Positions 24,006 through 30,318 of a DNA stretch of 39,103 nt are shown one piece after another (position 1 is the first letter of the stretch; each line of letters opens with the position of its first letter). The position numbers and the translations under genes were made by a program. The notes beneath the pieces were generated by a model. It saw only the letters and a list, made by a program, of their open reading frames with translations. It made no database searches and had not been told where the DNA came from. The stretch is from a virus, in IMG/VR virus record IMGVR_UViG_3300009128_002071, positions 1-39,103 of that record; one strand, 5' to 3'.

Positions 24006-24228
24006 AGCCCATAAAACCTTCGTGCTGCTCGTCCACTATTGAGATACCGTTTTGCTTCGAGCACACAAGCCCTACAACATCACGTGACCCGTCTTCGAAA
24101 TCAACCAGCGCCCATCCGACGAGCGGGATTTCCACTCCCGCATCATCGACATCTGACGCATGAGCGTCAGATGCCATGTCAAACCTCGCCACCCACCCCG
24201 GCGCTGGCATGATTTGCAGAATTCTCAT
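23980..24228 (-). CDS. Small phage protein split by a double-hairpin insertion
   Basis: 82 residues: MRILQIMPAPGWVARFD, then the element peptide MASDAHASDVDDAGVEIPL, then GWALVDFEDGSRDVVGLVC. If the element is removed the two halves join as one compact beta-rich domain, so the element appears to have entered a surface loop. It overlaps the small terminase start by 26 nt and the holin-like gene by 4 nt, so it is part of the operon. Function unknown. Confidence 0.65.
   Translation of the reverse strand: MRILQIMPAPGWVARFDMASDAHASDVDDAGVEIPLVGWALVDFEDGSRDVVGLVCSKQNGISIVDEQHEGFMGYECKETES
24116..24174 (-). repeat. Double-hairpin element, in-frame copy D
   Basis: 59 nt. First stem keeps GCGGG/CCCGC but outer pairs are partly lost. 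Second hairpin CATCTGACGC/GCGTCAGATG is perfect, loop ATGA. Confidence 0.8.
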
Positions 24229-24443
24229 TTCTTCCCTTCTAGAGCATCATCCAGGCGCTTCATGATCCGATCCGTCATCTCTTCGAACTGTCGTTCATAC
24301 ACCTCTAGGATGCGGTCCAGGATCGTTTTCGAAATGATCTTGCCTTGGTAAAACGCTAGCATAAAGAAGATCAGCACGGCCACAACCCCAAAGGTATTGA
24401 CAGCCTGCAGCAAAGTCGTATACGTGATCGGATCTCCACCCAT
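24225..24443 (-). CDS. Holin-like small membrane protein
   Basis: 72 residues with one clear membrane helix (LLQAVNTFGVVAVLIFFMLA, residues 11-30) and a charged helical tail (RQFEEMTDRIMKRLDDALEG). Size and position fit the small holin or spanin-associated proteins of phages. It is coupled to the next gene (overlap of 4 nt) and lies beside another hydrophobic protein just upstream of the terminase. No endolysin is seen nearby, so the lysis role is tentative. Confidence 0.6.
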   Translation of the reverse strand: MGGDPITYTTLLQAVNTFGVVAVLIFFMLAFYQGKIISKTILDRILEVYERQFEEMTDRIMKRLDDALEGKK

Positions 24444-24452
24444 GGTTAGATC

Positions 24453-24902
24453 CTATCCTTCGGTGCCGATCACATTACCGATCAGACCCTTCAGCACCTT
24501 GCTGACCAGGTCCTTGACATAGTTGTGCAGCAAAGAGGCAATCAAGCCCATCAGAAGTGCATACACAACCAGCCAGAACCATGCTGTAAACTCAACAGGC
24601 ATGCCATTTTCCGCCACATGCAGTCCGCCGCCAAAGAACAAACCAAAGATCAATGCAAAAGCCATTTGGATTTTGCCCTGCGCACCGAACTGGCCTGCCA
24701 CATACGTTGCCAGGATGATCAGCACTAGCACAATTGGAGCTCGTTCAGCACCAGCAAGGAAGAAATCGAGAACATCGAATTCCAGTACCTGCTGCGCTTC
24801 TTGTGTGATCGGCTTGTCCTGAGCACCGTCGAAGGGCGCAAAGGCCACCGTAAACAACCCCAACAACAAAACAACAACCAAAACCAAACGCAAGATCTTC
24901 AT
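24453..24902 (-). CDS. Membrane protein, candidate holin
   Basis: 149 residues with an N-terminal signal or anchor (KILRLVLVVVLLLGLFTVAF) and three more hydrophobic segments (APIVLVLIILATYVAGQFGA, MAFALIFGLFFGGGLHVA, FTAWFWLVVYALLMGLIASL). A positively charged region before VIGTEG ends it. Just after the anchor the peptide APFDGAQDKP is written by a GTCGAAGG dispersed repeat. The gene follows a hairpin terminator and has a strong ribosome-binding site (GAAGGAGG). Role in lysis or membrane insertion is suggested by context only. Confidence 0.6.
   Translation of the reverse strand: MKILRLVLVVVLLLGLFTVAFAPFDGAQDKPITQEAQQVLEFDVLDFFLAGAERAPIVLVLIILATYVAGQFGAQGKIQMAFALIFGLFFGGGLHVAENGMPVEFTAWFWLVVYALLMGLIASLLHNYVKDLVSKVLKGLIGNVIGTEG
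24818..24836. repeat. CCTGAGC...GTCGAAGG dispersed repeat, holin-gene copy
   Basis: CCTGAGCACCGTCGAAGGG inside the candidate holin; coding-strand peptide APFDGAQDK in a different frame from the portal copy. Confidence 0.7.
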
Positions 24903-24940
24903 TTCGAGCCTCCTTCAGGCAAGTAAGTTGTTAAACCAAA

Positions 24941-24974
24941 AGCACCTGACAGTCTAAATAGACTATCAGGTGCT
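24941..24974 (-). terminator. Rho-independent terminator before the lysis/terminase genes
   Basis: Stem AGCACCTGA-C-AGTC/GACT-A-TCAGGTGCT (13 pairs, one mismatch) with a 6-nt loop. On the minus strand it is followed by TTTTGGTTTAAC. It separates the early/middle transcript from the gene starting at 24902 and may be bypassed by antitermination. Confidence 0.7.
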
Positions 24975-25016
24975 CAAGCTGATAAATGCCCTGCCGTGTT
25001 CCGCTGGGCTGCTGAA

Positions 25017-25073
25017 TGCGAGCAAGCATTCATTGCTTGCATCGCCCACTCCGATCACCAATGTGATCGGAGC
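25017..25073 (-). repeat. Double-hairpin element, intergenic copy K
   Basis: First stem TGCGA-GCAAGC with GCTTGC-A-TCGC, spacer CA, second hairpin CTCCGATCAC/GTGATCGGAG with loop CAAT. It keeps the bulged A and CA spacer of copies A-E and so ties the intergenic and coding forms together. Confidence 0.8.
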
Positions 25074-25096
25074 ATTATATTATTTTCGCCAATGCC

Positions 25097-25168
25097 GGGG
25101 TGGTGGTGGATGACCCAAGGCGAGTGGGGGTAACACTCGTTAATCCCTCAGGTGGGGGACACCACCCC
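25097..25168. other. Structured intergenic segment
   Basis: Outer arms GGGGTGGTG and CACCACCCC close a region with an inner hairpin CGAGTG/CACTCG (7-nt loop). Part of a 390-bp gap (24903-25294) that holds only a terminator, element K and this; no gene seen. Confidence 0.4.
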
Positions 25169-25294
25169 AAACATCAGCTATCTATACTCTACAACCGCGT
25201 ACAAAGAATGTCAATAGCCAAAAATCCAATCGCAGAATGCTCTTCGGTTACTCCTAGAGCCATCCATCGCCATGAGCGGAGCCCTGAGCCTTTC

Positions 25295-25738
25295 TTACAA
25301 ACCATCGAATAAAGGCAAGTCATCATAAGTAGCCTCGTCTTTGATTGTTTTTGGCGTCTTTCTTAGGATGCGTGCTGTCTCATCCAGCCGCTTCTTGGCT
25401 ACTTGAAAATATTCGTCATCTATTTCGTAGCCCACGAACTCGCGCAATTCGATGAGTGCAGCTTCACCCGTTGATCCACTTCCCATAAATGGATCCAAGA
25501 TCCTTTCACCAACATTGGAATAGGTACAAACTAACCACCGCCACCAGCCCCCCTTCTCTTTACACTCATAACACGGCTCAGTCTCATCCGGGTCGTACCA
25601 CAGTGGATCCATCTCGTGTAAATCTTCATGGAACCCTTCACCGCCGCAATTCCAGCACGGCAGCCAATCCGTTGCGTCCCCGCACTCCGGGCACGGCGGA
25701 CCCATTCCAATCGCATCCAAATCATCTAAATCAATCAA
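25295..25738 (-). CDS. Zinc-ribbon fused to a truncated DNA methyltransferase
   Basis: 147 residues from a TTG start behind GGAGGCAGGATC. Residues 16-60 hold CPECG, CWNCGGEG and CYECK, a small zinc-ribbon protein of a type common in phages. From about residue 70 the sequence becomes CTYSNVGERILDPFMGSGST, the motif I end of an N6-adenine/N4-cytosine methyltransferase, followed by VGYEIDDEYFQVAKKRLDE. The catalytic (D/N/S)PP(Y/W) motif and the first half of the enzyme are missing. This looks like a deletion that joined two genes. Methylation is therefore unlikely. Confidence 0.75.
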   Translation of the reverse strand: MIDLDDLDAIGMGPPCPECGDATDWLPCWNCGGEGFHEDLHEMDPLWYDPDETEPCYECKEKGGWWRWLVCTYSNVGERILDPFMGSGSTGEAALIELREFVGYEIDDEYFQVAKKRLDETARILRKTPKTIKDEATYDDLPLFDGL

Positions 25739-26115
25739 GATCCTGCCTCCATTACCCTTTTTGCATCACTCAACGCCCCACTTAAATGCGCCACCAGCTT
25801 CGCCGTCTCGCTATCATCCTCGAAATAATCATCCCCAAAAAACTCAAACGCATCCTGGCAAGCTGCGAATAACCGATTCACTACACTAAACGTCCCCTCC
25901 ATGCGCTTGAGCAGTTTCATCTCCGGTCTCTTCGAACAAATCAAAACATGCTCCAACATCGCCTCCGGCGTCCTCTCCCCCTCCTCACCGCAATAAGAAC
26001 AAATTACAATTGCTATCAACCGCTCGATATACTTAGCCAAAATATGTGATGGAAAACAGGGATCCATCGTCAAGGCCAACTCATAAGTATTCTTCTCTTC
26101 AGACGTCATCTGCAT
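25735..26115 (-). CDS. Phage zinc-binding protein
   Basis: 126 residues with a possible C2HC zinc site (CSYCGEEGERTPEAMLEHV LIC, two Cys, His, Cys). The remainder is helical and acidic (FFGDDYFEDDSETAKLVAHL). ATG 26115 follows GGAGATTATAAA. It overlaps the TTG of the next gene by four bases, so the two are coupled. Function unknown; probably an accessory nucleic acid-binding or regulatory protein. Confidence 0.55.
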   Translation of the reverse strand: MQMTSEEKNTYELALTMDPCFPSHILAKYIERLIAIVICSYCGEEGERTPEAMLEHVLICSKRPEMKLLKRMEGTFSVVNRLFAACQDAFEFFGDDYFEDDSETAKLVAHLSGALSDAKRVMEAGS

Positions 26116-26229
26116 TTTATAATCTCCAATCGCTAATATCCAACATCGAACCCCCTCCCCTTCCTACCCTCCTATCCCAATTCCAGCGTGTGCAGCCGCA
26201 TACATACGCATACACACCTGCCCACACCT

Positions 26230-27219
26230 TCAGAAATCGCCATTTGCATATCCCTTCAGCACCGGCTCGCCCCCATCCGCCACCAGGATCCTCGAATTCG
26301 GTTCTTCCGGATTCGATCGGGTCAGCACGCCCGTCTTGAACCAGAACGCCAGGAACTGTCCATAATTTCCAGCCCCATCCCGCACGAACGGTTTCCCATC
26401 ACCTGTCCAGGCGTTTATGCCCAATCTGCCCCCCGTAAGCGCCACCTGTGACCACAACCGCAGCACTCTCCGTTCCACCGGCCAGGGATACCGGTAGGTT
26501 GTGGGCCCCCTTTTCACCTCAATTTGCACCAATTCACTCTCGCTAACTTCCCCCACGGCCACACCTGGCCCATCTTCATACTCGGCTTCATAGGAGAGAT
26601 CTTCGATCTCGTCCCGGATATGCGCTACGATCAGGAATGCCCCGGCCATCAATACCACGAACAGCGGCACGATCCCCGCCAGCCCACACCACAACACAAG
26701 TTGTCGCTGCACACTCAAAATTTGAGCATGATGCTCCCGTTCGACCTTTGCTGCTTCCAAAGTGATCTGCAATAAGGCTACATCGTCTGGCGTCCTTGTT
26801 GGCTCGTGATTTGGCGTGGGCATGGTAGCATTCTCCTGTGCCCCTTGCCCATCCCAATCCGTGGGGATTGGGGAAGACGTTTTCGTGGGCAATGGGCTCC
26901 ATGTTGGTGTGGGAGTATTCGTCAACCCTGATAGGGTTGAAGTCGCAGATGGCCAAGCAGTACTCGTTGGGCTGTTTACAACAAAAACCACCACTGTCGG
27001 TTCCTTTGTCGGCTCCACAGTCACTGGCGTGACAAGAGTAGATGTCAGCGTCACCGAAGGCTTCAGCGTGCGACGCCAAAGCGGGGCATCTCCTTCACTA
27101 CCCCACACCCACGCACCCAAGCCCCCCAGCACTAACACCAAAATCCCTACCAACACCCACGGCGCAAATATCCTCGCCAACTTCCCCAATATACTTTTCG
27201 CAAATCCACGAGCTATCAT
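26230..27219 (-). CDS. Two-TM membrane protein with external Thr/Pro stalk and cytoplasmic C-terminal domain
   Basis: About 329 residues. TM1 (APWVLVGILVLVLGGLGAWV) is followed by about 100 Thr/Ser/Pro-rich residues, then a coiled stretch and TM2 (LAGIVPLFVVLMAGAFLIVA). The C-terminal 110 residues should be cytoplasmic; they end in a compact segment (RRVLRLWSQVALTGGRLGIN, FLAFWFKTGVLTRSNPEEP) that may be a winged-helix-like domain. ATG 27219 has a perfect GAAGGAG in front. The stalk is typical of Chloroflexota surface proteins. Together with the neighbouring TM-HTH protein it may sense the envelope; inference. Confidence 0.6.
   Translation of the reverse strand: MIARGFAKSILGKLARIFAPWVLVGILVLVLGGLGAWVWGSEGDAPLWRRTLKPSVTLTSTLVTPVTVEPTKEPTVVVFVVNSPTSTAWPSATSTLSGLTNTPTPTWSPLPTKTSSPIPTDWDGQGAQENATMPTPNHEPTRTPDDVALLQITLEAAKVEREHHAQILSVQRQLVLWCGLAGIVPLFVVLMAGAFLIVAHIRDEIEDLSYEAEYEDGPGVAVGEVSESELVQIEVKRGPTTYRYPWPVERRVLRLWSQVALTGGRLGINAWTGDGKPFVRDGAGNYGQFLAFWFKTGVLTRSNPEEPNSRILVADGGEPVLKGYANGDF
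26853..26872. repeat. Possible degraded double-hairpin copy in the stalk-protein gene
   Basis: Hairpin CCCAATCC/GGATTGGG with loop GTGG and a weak TGGGCA/TGCCCA pairing upstream. Resembles the second hairpin of the family, but the first stem is poor. Confidence 0.35.
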
Positions 27220-27231
27220 AGTTTCTCCTTC

Positions 27232-27288
27232 ACGCAAGGGAGCAATCCCATGCGACCATTGCGCACGCCAATTCAAGGGAATTGGTGC
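27232..27288 (-). repeat. Double-hairpin element, intergenic copy H
   Basis: CGCAA/TTGCG around a GGGA-TCCC mini-hairpin and box ATGCGACCA, then hairpin CCAATTC/GAATTGG extended by G-T and C-G. It lies between the two membrane-protein genes, just ahead of the ribosome-binding site of the second. Confidence 0.75.
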
Positions 27289-27294
27289 TATTTC

Positions 27295-27996
27295 CTAACT
27301 CCCATCCAACCTGTGCCCCATATCCTTCAAGCGTTGTTGATACCGTCCCACAAGCTGACGTGAGATCTCCAGCGTTTCAGCGATTTCTTTTTGCGTTGCC
27401 TTTGGGTTGCGCCGCGTTTCCTCGTAAACCCGTTGGAGTGTCCCCGATATTTCAGGCAACTCGGCAGGATTCTTGGGTGTTGCGTTCGTGTTTCCCTTGG
27501 TTTCACCCCGCGTTTCTTCGCGTTTCGCGCGTTTCTCTCGATACTCCGCCTGGATCTCTTCCACCCTGTAATTCAGCGCCATTAGCCATGTTCCAGGCAG
27601 CGAGAGCAGTGCAAAACAAACGCTCACCCATACTCTTGGCCACCCCAACTCCAAACCAACAGAAATGAAGATCACCAGCACCAGGTACAACGCATACACC
27701 ACCACCGTCGGCCACGTCTGCACCTGCGCTTTCTCCGCTTTATAGGTTTTATTGTGTCGCTGGATCTTCTGTCGCATCACCATCGCCAGCAGCCCGATGA
27801 ACTCCACCGCCGCGGCGCTCATCCCCGCCTGCCACCAGTAGAACCCCAGCAAATCGTGAGTCTTCGTCAGCACCAGCATCGCCGGTGGCGTGCTCGTCAT
27901 CAGCGGAGCCAGGTTGATCATCCCATTTACAACTTGAACCATCGTCAACCTTTTCTTGCGCAGCTTCTTTGCATTCGTCTGTTTCTCACTCATCAT
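27295..27996 (-). CDS. Membrane-anchored helix-turn-helix protein
   Basis: 233 residues. Three or four hydrophobic segments (residues about 48-70, 95-115, 122-140) are followed by a charged linker and a C-terminal helix-turn-helix (ATQKEIAETLEISRQLVGRY). Membrane proteins with a cytoplasmic HTH of the DUF2637/SpdB kind are known from plasmids and phages. DNA target unknown. Two adjacent ATG codons; ribosome-binding GGTGA. Probably couples membrane state to transcription or DNA placement. Confidence 0.65.
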   Translation of the reverse strand: MMSEKQTNAKKLRKKRLTMVQVVNGMINLAPLMTSTPPAMLVLTKTHDLLGFYWWQAGMSAAAVEFIGLLAMVMRQKIQRHNKTYKAEKAQVQTWPTVVVYALYLVLVIFISVGLELGWPRVWVSVCFALLSLPGTWLMALNYRVEEIQAEYREKRAKREETRGETKGNTNATPKNPAELPEISGTLQRVYEETRRNPKATQKEIAETLEISRQLVGRYQQRLKDMGHRLDGS

Positions 27997-28372
27997 TCAC
28001 CGCCCTGCGGTGAGCGGGCTGATCCTTGCCCGCATCGCCCACATCTGCCACATGAGTGGCAGATGCACGCTCCATCCCCCTCACGAACCGCCGCATCTCA
28101 TATTCCCCCGGCACCCAAGTCCGGATATAAGAACTCTCACCTTCATCCCTGCAAGCATCACACTCCACCGGCATCTCCCCCAACCCCCAAAAAATCGACA
28201 GTGCCTGCGCTTCCGCCAGATCATCAGGGACCACTGCATGCCGAAACAACAGCAATCCTCGCCCTTTCCCATTTTCTTGCACCACCAACCCCAGCACGTG
28301 CCGCTTATTCGGACACTGCCAGCGCACTTCCGTCTCTTCCTGGTATGCCTTAAAATCGACCTTCTCACTCAT
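27986..28372 (-). CDS. Small phage protein with double-hairpin peptide at its C-terminus
   Basis: 128 residues starting MSEKVDFKAYQEETEVRWQC behind GGAGGTCGGCGG. It has Cys/His residues that may bind zinc (CPNKRH, CDAC). The C-terminal 25 residues contain the copy E peptide (ASATHVADVGDAGKDQ), with the frame shifting after one extra base in the hairpin loop so that the protein ends AHRRAVNDE. Overlaps its neighbours on both sides. Function unknown. Confidence 0.6.
   Translation of the reverse strand: MSEKVDFKAYQEETEVRWQCPNKRHVLGLVVQENGKGRGLLLFRHAVVPDDLAEAQALSIFWGLGEMPVECDACRDEGESSYIRTWVPGEYEMRRFVRGMERASATHVADVGDAGKDQPAHRRAVNDE
28007..28066 (-). repeat. Double-hairpin element, in-frame copy E
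   Basis: 60 nt (one extra loop base). First stem GGTGA-GCGGG with CCCGC-A-TCGCC, second hairpin CATCTGCCAC/GTGGCAGATG, loop ATGA. Confidence 0.85.
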
Positions 28373-28721
28373 CCGCCGACCTCCACACTAAATACGCATA
28401 AAACATCAACGCCTCGGCCTCTTTAGGCTTCTCCGGCTCCTCGATTGGCCATACTTCTCCATCATTCCAGACCCATGTAGAGAACAAGATTTCCTTACCG
28501 ATGATATTCACTATCAATCTCTTCAACTCATCCACATCAACATCTTCCCCAAATCTGGCCACCTTCAGCCTACAGACCCCATTGCTCAACCGCTCATTCT
28601 CTACCACCCGCAGACCCATCAACAATAGCAACCCCTCATCCACTGCTTCGTCGACCACTGTCGACAATCGCAACGGTTCTTCCACATACATATCACCATA
28701 AAGCACCTTATAATCAGTCAT
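28365..28721 (-). CDS. Hypothetical phage protein
   Basis: 118 residues from MTDYKVLYGDMYVEEPLRLS (ATG 28721, GGAGTACTCA in front). A longer frame extends upstream but runs inside the methylase gene. Mixed alpha/beta composition with an acidic C-terminus (EEPEKPKEAEALMFYAYLVW). No family recognised. Overlaps the methylase stop by 8 nt and the next start by 8 nt. Confidence 0.55.
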   Translation of the reverse strand: MTDYKVLYGDMYVEEPLRLSTVVDEAVDEGLLLLMGLRVVENERLSNGVCRLKVARFGEDVDVDELKRLIVNIIGKEILFSTWVWNDGEVWPIEEPEKPKEAEALMFYAYLVWRSADE

Positions 28722-29556
28722 TGAGTACTCCAAACAAAGGCAGGTTTGCCTCTTCACCCTTCGGAGAAATCCATAAACTTTCTGTACGTCTGATACCACC
28801 ATTTTGACCGCTTGCAATTGTGTTTTTTGAGACACAAGCCCAATCAGAATACAAATCATCATATAAATCACAACGATACCCGCTGAGTAGAACCATTCCA
28901 TCTAGTTTGTTCAGCAAATGTGCTAGTTCAATATGGTCACAGTCTAATAATTCGGTCGAATAACGTATTCCCCGATCACTCCGAGTTGAATGAACGTATG
29001 GTGGGTCCACATAAAAAAGGGTGCCCACAGAATCATTTTGTTTGATTACATCCAATGCGGGCCTATTCTCCAACGTTACTCCCTGCAAACGCCTGGCAAA
29101 TCCGTCCAACAAATCAGGATACTCCTTCCATTGTTGGGGTGCACTTAGACCCCTATCTCTACGATCGCCAGCTCTAAATCCGGTGCTTTTTCTTGTCGTA
29201 CCTGTATTTCCAAATCCTTGGAATGAGCGGACAATCATCCTTCTCGCTTTTTCAATTGGATCCTCGCACTCTTCATATGCTCTTTCATATTCTTCGCGTG
29301 AATAGGGCGTGAATCGCAACATCTCTTTCAATTTTTCTACTGCAACCCTGTCTCTAATTACCCTAAATACATTCACTACATCAGAGTCGATATCGTTATA
29401 AATCTCTAGATGAGATCTTCTCTTTCGGAGCAAAACACTTGCTCCACCACCAAACGGCTCAACATAGAATTGGTGCGGTGGAAAATGAGAAATAATCCAA
29501 GGCGCAATTTTCCATTTCCCCCCAGGATATCTCAACATCGGCCTCATCAAATTCAT
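28714..29556 (-). CDS. Dam-type (D12 class) adenine-N6 DNA methyltransferase
   Basis: About 280 residues. Motif I EPFGGGAS (residues 33-40) binds S-adenosylmethionine; the catalytic motif is VDPPYV (184-187). MLRYPGGKWKIAPWIISHFP at the N-terminus is typical of the D12 class. It would methylate adenine in short DNA sites, for example to protect phage DNA from host restriction. The recognition sequence cannot be predicted. ATG 29556 is preceded by GGAGGTTTGACG. No partner endonuclease is present, so it is an orphan methylase. Confidence 0.9.
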   Translation of the reverse strand: MNLMRPMLRYPGGKWKIAPWIISHFPPHQFYVEPFGGGASVLLRKRRSHLEIYNDIDSDVVNVFRVIRDRVAVEKLKEMLRFTPYSREEYERAYEECEDPIEKARRMIVRSFQGFGNTGTTRKSTGFRAGDRRDRGLSAPQQWKEYPDLLDGFARRLQGVTLENRPALDVIKQNDSVGTLFYVDPPYVHSTRSDRGIRYSTELLDCDHIELAHLLNKLDGMVLLSGYRCDLYDDLYSDWACVSKNTIASGQNGGIRRTESLWISPKGEEANLPLFGVLND

Positions 29557-29558
29557 CG

Positions 29559-29984
29559 TCAAACCTCCAACTCCCCCCTCACCACTTCCGGATCCAACTC
29601 CACAACGAAGCACAGCACATCGAACCACTCACTCCGGAAGAACATGATCAACTCATACCGGTCCTTGAACCGCCTATTCTTCCAGTCCCTTACCGCCTTG
29701 TGCAGCACCGCCGCTGCCAACTGCCGCCAGGGATCCTCATATCCTAATGCCGCTTCCTGCAACCCGATCGCATCTTTTTCCCGCTTCCTCCTCCGTCTGT
29801 TATTCTCGATCTGGCACGCCTTACAGATCGTATCCAGCCCATCATAGGCTTTCGTTTTGCGGTAAAACTCATCAATTCGCTTCTTTTCACCGCATTTATT
29901 GCAGATCCTGAATTCTTGCTCATTCAGATCTACAGGAGTAGAAGTATCAAGATATGGTGGTTGGTTAGAACTCACCGCTACCAT
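29559..29984 (-). CDS. Zinc-finger protein, HNH-associated type
   Basis: 141 residues. Two Cys pairs (C28-x2-C31 in RICNKCGEKK and C54-x2-C57 in DTICKACQIE) are of the kind seen in phage zinc-ribbon and HNH-endonuclease-like recruiting proteins. A highly basic stretch follows (NNRRRRKREK), and the rest is helical. No complete HNH triad is visible, so nuclease activity is doubtful. First gene after the putative origin, upstream of the methylase. Confidence 0.55.
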   Translation of the reverse strand: MVAVSSNQPPYLDTSTPVDLNEQEFRICNKCGEKKRIDEFYRKTKAYDGLDTICKACQIENNRRRRKREKDAIGLQEAALGYEDPWRQLAAAVLHKAVRDWKNRRFKDRYELIMFFRSEWFDVLCFVVELDPEVVRGELEV

Positions 29985-29999
29985 ACCGCCCTCTTTGTG

Positions 30000-30318
30000 A
30001 AATAATTCCCAATAAAGTGTACGCCGGGTGAACTGCCCTCACTCAACGTACACTTTCGTATATAGGGATTATCAAAAAAGTTCCTTCCCCTCTTATATAA
30101 TAAGTAATAGATACACAAGAGCACCAAAAAACCATGATTTTGCCCCTGTTTTGAGCCTTCACACCCCAAAAATGAGCTTGAAAGTGTATTCGTGTTCCTA
30201 AGTGAACCCCTGGAAGGGGTTCGAATTTGATTTGCACGACAAAACAAATTCAATAGCCGCAGATAGGTACACTTGCGAACACTAATACACTTTCGGGGGG
30301 AATTCCATTCAAAATTCA
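30000..30318. other. Candidate phage replication origin / regulatory region
   Basis: Noncoding gap of about 330 bp after the primase-helicase gene. It holds five copies of a TACACTTTC-type motif: 30014-30022 and 30180-30189 (minus orientation), 30048-30058, 30267-30277 and 30285-30295 (plus). Between them lies an AT-rich stretch at 30059-30118 (TTATATAATAAGTAATAGAT). A 7-bp hairpin GAACCCC/GGGGTTC is at 30204-30222. Confidence 0.5.

Noticed and set aside
24941-25168. Riboswitch upstream of the candidate holin gene
   Set aside because: The terminator and structured segment show no recognisable ligand-binding core, and phage holins are not usually so controlled.
10671-28066. CRISPR array
   Set aside because: The repeats are far apart, differ in stem sequence and have no regular spacers or cas genes.
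10671-28066. Integron attC sites
   Set aside because: The double hairpins lack the conserved attC end sequences and there is no cassette array or integron integrase.
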